A program made the translations under genes and the position numbers. The notes beneath the pieces are model-generated. The model was not told where the DNA came from. It saw only the letters and a list, made by a program, of their open reading frames with translations, and made no database searches. Positions 58,667 through 64,000 of a stretch of DNA of 64,000 bases are shown in pieces. Numbering within the stretch: position 1 is the first letter of the stretch; each line of letters opens with the position of its first letter. The stretch comes from Pacificimonas sp036351775. GTDB taxonomy: Bacteria > Pseudomonadota > Alphaproteobacteria > Sphingomonadales > Sphingomonadaceae. The stretch lies in the NCBI GenBank assembly GCA_036351775.1, contig JAZBPX010000053.1, positions 62,001 to 126,000 of the forward strand. Reading direction: 5' to 3'.

Positions 58667-60129
58667 GGGAAGTCTTCAACTGGATATCGGGTCATCCCGT
58701 TCGAGGGGCGGGCACGTTCGACAAGCTCAGCCCTGTAAACGGGTCAGTGCTTGCGCGTGTGCACGAGGCGGACCGCGATATTGTGAACCGTGCCGTTGCC
58801 GACGCATCCGAGGCCTTCGAACAGCATCGTTCGGCCTCTTCGGCTGAGCGGACGCGCTGGCTATTGCAGATCGCCGATGCGATCGAGGCGAATGCTGACC
58901 TGTTGTCTGAAGTCGAAGCCCAGGAAGTGGGGCGCCCAATTGCGGAGGTCAAAGCCGGACATGTCGGCCGTACCGCTGACATTTTCCGGATGTATGCCAA
59001 TTTGCTGGAAACCCGTGACGAACGCGCGCGCCTCAATACCGCGATGCCGCCCGGCCAGCAGTTAGAGGGCGGCACGATTGCGTTCACCCTGCGCCGTCCG
59101 CGAGGGGTTGTGGCGCTTGTCGCTCCCTGGAATGTGCCGCTGCTTCTGTTGGCGCTGAACGCAGCGCCCGCGCTCGCCATGGGCAATGCCGTCGTCGCCA
59201 AGCCGTCCGAAGAGACGCCGGGAAGTGCAGTTATCCTTGCAGAGCTTATGCAAGAGGCCGGGCTGCCCGCAGGTCTCTTTAACATCGTGAACGGAGGCGG
59301 AGCGGGAGCGGCAGGCGAATTCCTGGTTTCGCATCCGGACATCTCAGCCATTGGCTTTACTGGCGAAGGCGGAACCGGGTCGCGCATCATGGCCGCCAGC
59401 GCGAAGTCGCTGGCGGACTGTTTGTTCGAGCTCGGCGGAAAGAACCCTGGCCTGATCTTCGCGGATTGCGATCTCGACGCCGCGATAGCGGCGGCAAGCC
59501 GTGCGGCGTTCTCCAACTGCGGTCAGATCTGTTTAAGCGTAGAGCGCCTTTATGTTGAACGGCCCGTGTTCGATGATGTCGTGAACGGGCTTGCCCGCAG
59601 CGCGCGCGATCAGGTTCTGGGCGAACCTGAAGATGCGGCAACGACACTCGGGCCGCTGATTTCAACCGCAACGCGGGATCGCGTGAAGCAGACAATCGAC
59701 GCTGCCCTTGCCGAAGGCGCAACTCGGGTGGAGGGCGGCGACATTCCGCGCTTCGGCGACGCGCGCGATGAAGGGGCGTATCTGAACCCGGCGGTCCTTA
59801 CCGGCCTTGACCACTCGTCCTCGTTCTTGCGCGAGGAAGTGTTCGGACCGGTCGTGCACGTGATGCCGTTCGACAGCGACGATGAAGCGATTGCGCTGGC
59901 GAATGACACCGAATTCGGCCTCGCTTCCATGACGTGGACGCGCGATCTTGCGCGCGCTCACCGCTGCGTCAGGGACATCCGCACAGGCGTGAACTGGGTC
60001 AATTGCTGGCAGGCGCGCGACCTGTCGACGCCCCTGCAAGGCTACGGAAAGTCGGGGGTGGGCGTCCAGGGCGGCCTCGAAAGCCTCGATTTCTTCTCTT
60101 CGGTAACAACCGCCACGATCAGGGTGTGA
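58663..60129 (+). CDS. Aldehyde dehydrogenase 3
   Basis: 488 residues with 'VAPWNVPLLLLALNAAPALAMGNAVVAKPSEETPG', 'FTGEGGTGSRIM', the Glu in 'FELGGKNPG', and catalytic Cys in 'NCGQICLS'. A conserved C-terminal 'GLESLDFFSSVTTATI' completes the fold. It overlaps the sulfatase stop by ATGA and lies two bases before E1 alpha. It resembles hydroxymuconic or 2-hydroxy-acid-type semialdehyde dehydrogenases more than the Aldh at 9634-11064, but the substrate cannot be assigned. Confidence 0.9.
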   Translation: MREVFNWISGHPVRGAGTFDKLSPVNGSVLARVHEADRDIVNRAVADASEAFEQHRSASSAERTRWLLQIADAIEANADLLSEVEAQEVGRPIAEVKAGHVGRTADIFRMYANLLETRDERARLNTAMPPGQQLEGGTIAFTLRRPRGVVALVAPWNVPLLLLALNAAPALAMGNAVVAKPSEETPGSAVILAELMQEAGLPAGLFNIVNGGGAGAAGEFLVSHPDISAIGFTGEGGTGSRIMAASAKSLADCLFELGGKNPGLIFADCDLDAAIAAASRAAFSNCGQICLSVERLYVERPVFDDVVNGLARSARDQVLGEPEDAATTLGPLISTATRDRVKQTIDAALAEGATRVEGGDIPRFGDARDEGAYLNPAVLTGLDHSSSFLREEVFGPVVHVMPFDSDDEAIALANDTEFGLASMTWTRDLARAHRCVRDIRTGVNWVNCWQARDLSTPLQGYGKSGVGVQGGLESLDFFSSVTTATIRV

Positions 60130-60131
60130 CT

Positions 60132-61130
60132 ATGTCTTTGGTAAACGAGCAAGCGGTGCCCGATCCCACCACGCTGATGCAGATGTATGAGCGGATGCTG
60201 CTCATTCGTAAAAGCGAGGAAAAGCTGGGAGAGCTGTTTGCGGCCGGCGAGCTGCCGGGCGGTGTGCATCTCTATATCGGGCAGGAAGCCAGCGGGGTGG
60301 GTGTCTGCACGCATCTGAACGACAGCGACGCCATCACGAGCACGCACCGTGGACATGGCCATTACCTCGCAAAAGGTGGTGAACTGCGTGCGATGATCGC
60401 CGAGATTTACGGCAAGGCGGACGGCGTATGCGGCGGCATGGGCGGCTCGATGCACGTCGCGGACGTTTCCAAGGGGATTCTGGGCGCGAACGGCATTGTC
60501 GGTGGAGGCTTTGGCATCGCAGCCGGCGCCGCATGGGCAGCGCGACTGGATAATGAGGGCGCGGTGGCGGTTTGCTTTATTGGCGATGGCGCCGCCAACC
60601 AGGGCACTTTCATGGAAGCCCTGAACATTGCCACGTTATGGAAACTGCCGTTGGTCATTGTCTGCGAGAATAATGGCTGGTCGGAATATTCGGCTACGGA
60701 AACTGTGACAGCCGGCGAGCTGGGCGACCGCGCGCGCGCCTTCAAGATCCCGGTGTACGATGTGGACGGCAACGATGTTGTCGCCGTCTGGCGCGCGGCG
60801 GGGACCGCAATTTCCCGGGCGCGCTCCGGCGATGGGCCAAGCTTCATCGAAACAAGGACATACCGTCTGCGTGGTCATACCGAAGCCGAGGTACATTTCC
60901 TTAGCGAAGATTATCGGACCGAAGCGGAGATCGCAAAATGGTCTAAGCGCGACCCTCTCGATTTCGCGCGTCAGCAATTGCGGGATGCCGGCGTCACCGA
61001 TGACACCATCGCCGCGGCGGAGGACCGGGTTGCCGAGCAGGTAACGCGGGACGCCGAAGCCGCGGCCACCGGTGACGCCGCCGATCCAGGCGATGTCGCG
61101 CGGCACATGTTTCACCAAGAGAATTGTTGA
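60132..61130 (+). CDS. Thiamine-dependent dehydrogenase E1 component, alpha subunit (acetoin/pyruvate type)
   Basis: 332 residues with the TPP motif 'GDGAANQGTFMEALNIATLWKLPLVIVCENN' and the substrate-loop region 'THRGHGHYLAKGG'. The family (acetoin dehydrogenase, branched-chain or pyruvate dehydrogenase E1 alpha) decarboxylates a 2-oxo acid or cleaves a ketol and hands the acyl group to lipoyl. ATG 60132 follows ALDH 3 by two bases. The start encoded at 59934 upstream lies in another frame's gene and is discarded. Beta and a lipoyl domain follow directly. No E2 or E3 is seen. Confidence 0.92.
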   Translation: MSLVNEQAVPDPTTLMQMYERMLLIRKSEEKLGELFAAGELPGGVHLYIGQEASGVGVCTHLNDSDAITSTHRGHGHYLAKGGELRAMIAEIYGKADGVCGGMGGSMHVADVSKGILGANGIVGGGFGIAAGAAWAARLDNEGAVAVCFIGDGAANQGTFMEALNIATLWKLPLVIVCENNGWSEYSATETVTAGELGDRARAFKIPVYDVDGNDVVAVWRAAGTAISRARSGDGPSFIETRTYRLRGHTEAEVHFLSEDYRTEAEIAKWSKRDPLDFARQQLRDAGVTDDTIAAAEDRVAEQVTRDAEAAATGDAADPGDVARHMFHQENC

Positions 61131-61138
61131 GCCGAGAA

Positions 61139-62137
61139 ATGGTCAAGAGACGCCTCATTCCCGCTATCAACGATGCGCTGTTCGAAGAGATGGAGCGCGA
61201 CGACAAGGTCGTTCTCCTTGGTGAGGATGTCGAAATCTCGATGTTCGGCGACACCAAGGGGTTACGGGAGCGGTTTGGCCCGGACCGCGTTCGCAACACG
61301 CCGATCTCGGAAGCTATTCTGACCGGTATGGCCGTTGGCGCGGCCTCTCGCGGTTATCGCGTGATCTTGCACATGATGTTTGGCAATTTCATGTACACCG
61401 GCTTCGATGCAATCGCGAACCAGCTCGCCAAGTTGCGGCTGATGACCGGTGGCCAGATGGCCTTTCCCGTTACCATCATGGCGGGTTTCGGCGGTGGTCG
61501 TTCGATCGCCGCACAGCATTCGGATGCACCCTATCCGTTGTTCATGAACCTCGGCGGCCTGCAGGTCGTCGTTCCCTCAAGCCCTGCCGATGCCAAGGGC
61601 CTGCTCAAGACGTCGATCCGCGGAAACAACCCGACGATCTTTCTGGAACCGGGGGGACGGGGGGGCGCCATGGGGGAAATCCCGGATGGCGACCATCTCG
61701 TCCCAATGGGCCAGGCCAGAACATTTCGCGAAGGCACGGATCTGACGATCGTTGCCATTGGCGCCATGGTCAAGCCTGCTCTGAAGGCCGCGAAGCAGCT
61801 TGCAAAACAGGGAGTTGAGGCGGAGGTGATCGATCCGCTCACCCTGGTTCCGCTCGATGAGGCGGGTGTCATTCGCTCGGTTAGGAAGACTGGCAGGCTG
61901 ATCGTCGTGGACGAGGCTCGCGATATGTGCAGCGCGGCGAGCCATATTGCCGCCGTCGTCGCCGATCAGGCTTTCGATGCGCTCCAAGCGCCTGTCAAAA
62001 GAGTAACCGTGCCCAACGTCGCGCTGCCCTACGCGCCCAATCTTGAGCAAAGCGTTTTTCCCGACGCGGACGATATCGTCGCAGCGGCACACGCAATCTG
62101 CCCAACCGAATTTGCCAAGAAGGATCAGTCCCTGTGA
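61139..62137 (+). CDS. Thiamine-dependent dehydrogenase E1 component, beta subunit
   Basis: 332 residues: 'VLLGEDVEISMFGDTKGL', 'FGPDRVRNTPISEAILTGMAVGAA', 'TIMAGFGGGRSIAAQHSD' and the C-terminal 'EVIDPLTLVPLDEAG ... IVVDEARDMCS' are typical of E1 beta. It pairs with the alpha gene eight bases upstream. ATG 61139 is preferred over TTG 61124. The C-terminal half resembles the truncated gene at 1-540, so the window contains two E1 beta-family members. Confidence 0.92.
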   Translation: MVKRRLIPAINDALFEEMERDDKVVLLGEDVEISMFGDTKGLRERFGPDRVRNTPISEAILTGMAVGAASRGYRVILHMMFGNFMYTGFDAIANQLAKLRLMTGGQMAFPVTIMAGFGGGRSIAAQHSDAPYPLFMNLGGLQVVVPSSPADAKGLLKTSIRGNNPTIFLEPGGRGGAMGEIPDGDHLVPMGQARTFREGTDLTIVAIGAMVKPALKAAKQLAKQGVEAEVIDPLTLVPLDEAGVIRSVRKTGRLIVVDEARDMCSAASHIAAVVADQAFDALQAPVKRVTVPNVALPYAPNLEQSVFPDADDIVAAAHAICPTEFAKKDQSL

Positions 62138-62373
62138 AGATCACGTTGAAGTTAGCCCGTGTGGGTATGAACATGGAAAGCGCCACCATCGTGAAGTGGC
62201 TCAAAGCGCCAGGCGAGAGTTTCCAGGAAGGCGACCCCCTTTACGAAATTGAGACGGAAAAGGTGACCCAGGTCGTCGAGGCGCCTGGTGCCGGCCGTCT
62301 TCTGGAAGTCCTAGTGGATGAAGACGAGGAGGCCGATGTAGGCGAAGGCGTTTGCGTGGTGGAAAGTGCCTGA
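62134..62373 (+). CDS. Free-standing lipoyl (biotinyl)-domain protein
   Basis: Only 79 residues: one complete lipoyl/biotinyl domain with the modified lysine in 'EIETEKVTQVVEAP' and the turn 'LLEVLVDEDEEADVGEGVCVVE'. No catalytic acyltransferase domain follows, unlike a normal E2. It starts at GTG in GTGA overlap with E1 beta. It may shuttle an acyl group from this E1, or serve an E2 core encoded elsewhere. Confidence 0.85.
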   Translation: MKITLKLARVGMNMESATIVKWLKAPGESFQEGDPLYEIETEKVTQVVEAPGAGRLLEVLVDEDEEADVGEGVCVVESA

Positions 62374-62830
62374 CAACGGCGAACATAGTTACCTTGAACA
62401 GCGCCAGCTCGTCCATTTTGGATTGGCGGTAAGCGATCTTGATCGCATGGTCGCGTTCTTCGTCGATTTTCTTGGGTTCGGCCTGGAGCGTCGGCTGGCG
62501 CCTCACGATCCCGGAGCGGTCGCCGGAATTCTTGGCGTCAGCGATGCCGATATTCGCGAAATCGCCTATCTGCACAAGAAGGACTGGGCGGTGGAGCTTT
62601 TGGAATTCGCAAATGTTGTCCAGCATCGCGAAAGGTCGCCAACCGATCCGGGGTATTTTCACCTTCTGGTCGAATGCGAGTCGTTTGATGCGACCGTGAC
62701 CGCAGCCGGCGCACATGGATTTGAAGCGGTCGCGCCGCCCTACCTTATCGCAGCGGGCCCGAACGAAGGAAAACACGGAACCTATCTTCGGCACGGCGAC
62801 GGGTTCTCTCTGGAGGTTATTGGATCATGA
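62366..62830 (+). CDS. VOC-superfamily (glyoxalase/dioxygenase fold) protein
   Basis: 154 residues with paired beta-alpha-beta-beta-beta modules: 'LVHFGLAVSDLDRMVAFFVDFLGFGLERR' and 'GYFHLLVECESFDATVTAAGAHGFEA ... YLRHGDGFSLEVIGS'. The His/Glu pattern ('VHF', 'YFH', 'SLEV') fits a metal-binding VOC enzyme such as a glyoxalase, epimerase or ring-cleavage dioxygenase. GTG 62366 overlaps the lipoyl-domain stop by eight bases; the gene ends in ATGA overlap with the next. The reaction is not determined. Confidence 0.8.
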   Translation: MPDNGEHSYLEQRQLVHFGLAVSDLDRMVAFFVDFLGFGLERRLAPHDPGAVAGILGVSDADIREIAYLHKKDWAVELLEFANVVQHRERSPTDPGYFHLLVECESFDATVTAAGAHGFEAVAPPYLIAAGPNEGKHGTYLRHGDGFSLEVIGS

Positions 62831-64000
62831 CAAACATGCTCGCCATTTTCACCCGTCCCCACAGCCGTTCACAACGGTACGGTCTGGCTTTGGCTATCCT
62901 TGCCTCGGCAATCGCAGCCAGCCCGGCGGCAGTTTGGGCGCATGTGCCTGTCACCAGTGTAGCGCAGAACCCCAACGAACGTGTCCCGCTTGCAGCTGTG
63001 CTTTCCGTTGACGGGGAATGGACTTCGGCGCGCGTGGAAGTGACCGAAACTCTTGACGGAGAACGTACGCGGCAGTGGACTCTTGCCCTTCACCACGCCG
63101 ATTATCAGGACGGAGTCTTGCCGCTTGTAGGGTTCAGGCCGGGCGGCCAATCGGCGATTGATGTCGAGTTGCGCGGGGACGATGGTGAAGTAATCTCCGT
63201 GGCATCCCACACTTACAAGGCACCGTCCGTGCCCGCGCCGGGTCTGGACTGGCCTCTGGTCGAGACCACGCTTCATAGAGCCGAGGCCACCGAGCCGGGT
63301 GTTCGCATCATCAGCTTGCGCCGCCGTGTTCCGGGACGCCAATCGTTTCAAACGCCTGCGCAGAACCAGTTCTCGCGGCGCTGGGGGGTGCTGCTAGGCG
63401 TCAATGAACTTGGCGAAACCGTTTGGTTCTACAAGTCACCGGCACGCATAGCGGGTGTGCAAGTGCTTGATGACGGCGGGATCATGATGACGCTGCAGGA
63501 TCAGCGCACACGCATTATCGACCAATTGGGAAACGTGCTCGCAGAATATGTCGCGGAACTGCGGCCCGAAGGCGCAGAACTTAGCGAAAACGCGATTGCA
63601 ATCAAAGGCGTGCAAACTATTCACCACGAGCCTTATCGCACTCGGCGCGGGACGATGCTCACATTTTCTGCAAATGCCCGGTCAATCGAGAATTATTATA
63701 CTAGCGTCATCGACCCTGATGCGCCGCGCAAGACCCAAATGGTGATGGGCGATACAGTATTAGAGTATAATGATAACGGTGAAATCATCTGGGAATGGAA
63801 CAGCTTCGACCATCTCGATCCGTTTCGCGTACATTATCATTTGATGCAGCCTTATTGGCAGGTGCGTGGATTCCCAGGGCATCTCGACTGGACGCACGCC
63901 AATGGAATGACCTTTGACGAAGACGATAATACCATCATTTTGTCTTTTAAGCATCTCGATGCTCTGGTCGGCATCGATTATCCCAGTGGGGCCGTGAAGT
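62827..64000 (+). CDS. Arylsulfotransferase (ASST)-like exported protein, 3' truncated
   Basis: An open frame from ATG 62827 runs off the right edge (391 codons). It has a signal peptide-like N-terminus ('LALAILASAIAASPAAVWAH'), a beta-rich N-terminal domain, then ASST family motifs: 'IKGVQTIHHEPYRTRRGTM', 'HLDWTHANGMTFDEDDNTII' and 'FKHLDALVGIDYPSGAV'. The family holds periplasmic PAPS-independent arylsulfate sulfotransferases and beta-propeller relatives. It overlaps the VOC gene by ATGA. The beta-propeller's end and possibly catalytic histidine lie beyond the window, so activity is not proven. Confidence 0.78.
   Translation, partial: MTNMLAIFTRPHSRSQRYGLALAILASAIAASPAAVWAHVPVTSVAQNPNERVPLAAVLSVDGEWTSARVEVTETLDGERTRQWTLALHHADYQDGVLPLVGFRPGGQSAIDVELRGDDGEVISVASHTYKAPSVPAPGLDWPLVETTLHRAEATEPGVRIISLRRRVPGRQSFQTPAQNQFSRRWGVLLGVNELGETVWFYKSPARIAGVQVLDDGGIMMTLQDQRTRIIDQLGNVLAEYVAELRPEGAELSENAIAIKGVQTIHHEPYRTRRGTMLTFSANARSIENYYTSVIDPDAPRKTQMVMGDTVLEYNDNGEIIWEWNSFDHLDPFRVHYHLMQPYWQVRGFPGHLDWTHANGMTFDEDDNTIILSFKHLDALVGIDYPSGAVK

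Overview
The window looks like a catabolic accessory region of a Gram-negative alphaproteobacterium, probably a sphingomonad-like lineage. The evidence is high GC content, two TonB-dependent receptors with 'IIVTGTRR/VIVVTATRR' N-termini, many Tat- and lipoprotein-exported enzymes, FCD-type GntR and TetR regulators, and a TPR-sulfotransferase near the receptors. I see no rRNA, tRNA, CRISPR array or intact transposon. The genus assignment is inference.

Layout. 1-1562: end of an older operon (E1-beta-like C-terminus, malonyltransferase-like protein). 1563-13746: exported cytochrome-like protein, Tat-lipoprotein FAD amine oxidase and cupin lipoprotein; a second amine oxidase; an MFS transporter; TonB receptor 1; and an operon of HisC-like aminotransferase, acyl-CoA ligase and aldehyde dehydrogenase. 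13880-28799: AraC regulator, two Rieske oxygenases, a CocE-family hydrolase, a dimethylglycine/sarcosine dehydrogenase-like fusion, a sodium symporter, PurU, a CrtI-like oxidoreductase, a ureohydrolase and a DadA-like oxidase. 28800-37054: ornithine cyclodeaminase, a complete sarcosine oxidase set (soxB-D-A-G), a TetR regulator and a TPR-sulfotransferase. 37076-46839: three more exported CocE-family hydrolases (one interrupted by an in-frame TAG), an MFS transporter and the formaldehyde-detoxification pair frmA-frmB. 47466-64000: TonB receptor 2, an MFS/spermidine-synthase fusion, a GntR regulator, and a tightly overlapping operon of two SDRs, two aldehyde dehydrogenases, a sulfatase, E1 alpha/beta with a free-standing lipoyl domain, a VOC protein and an arylsulfotransferase-like protein that runs off the end.

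How it fits together. From about 1.6 to 46.9 kb I find one repeated dyad, CCATACA-N4-TGTATGG, in front of nearly every transcription unit (12 convincing copies, one perfect, plus one weak). This suggests a single regulon, plausibly controlled by the TetR protein encoded at 34536-35132. Its contents read as uptake (TonB receptor, MFS), periplasmic ester/amide cleavage (CocE family), oxidative N-demethylation (Rieske, SoxBDAG, with the DMGDH-like fusion nearby but without its own dyad), one-carbon disposal (PurU, FrmA, FrmB) and processing of the amine/amino-acid skeleton (amine oxidases, aminotransferase, CoA ligase, aldehyde dehydrogenase, ornithine cyclodeaminase, ureohydrolase, DadA). The inferred substrate class is an N-methylated, amide- or ester-linked compound; its identity cannot be read from the sequence. 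A second dyad, TTGGTATACCAA-like, marks the TonB2/GntR/SDR region and is a candidate GntR operator set.
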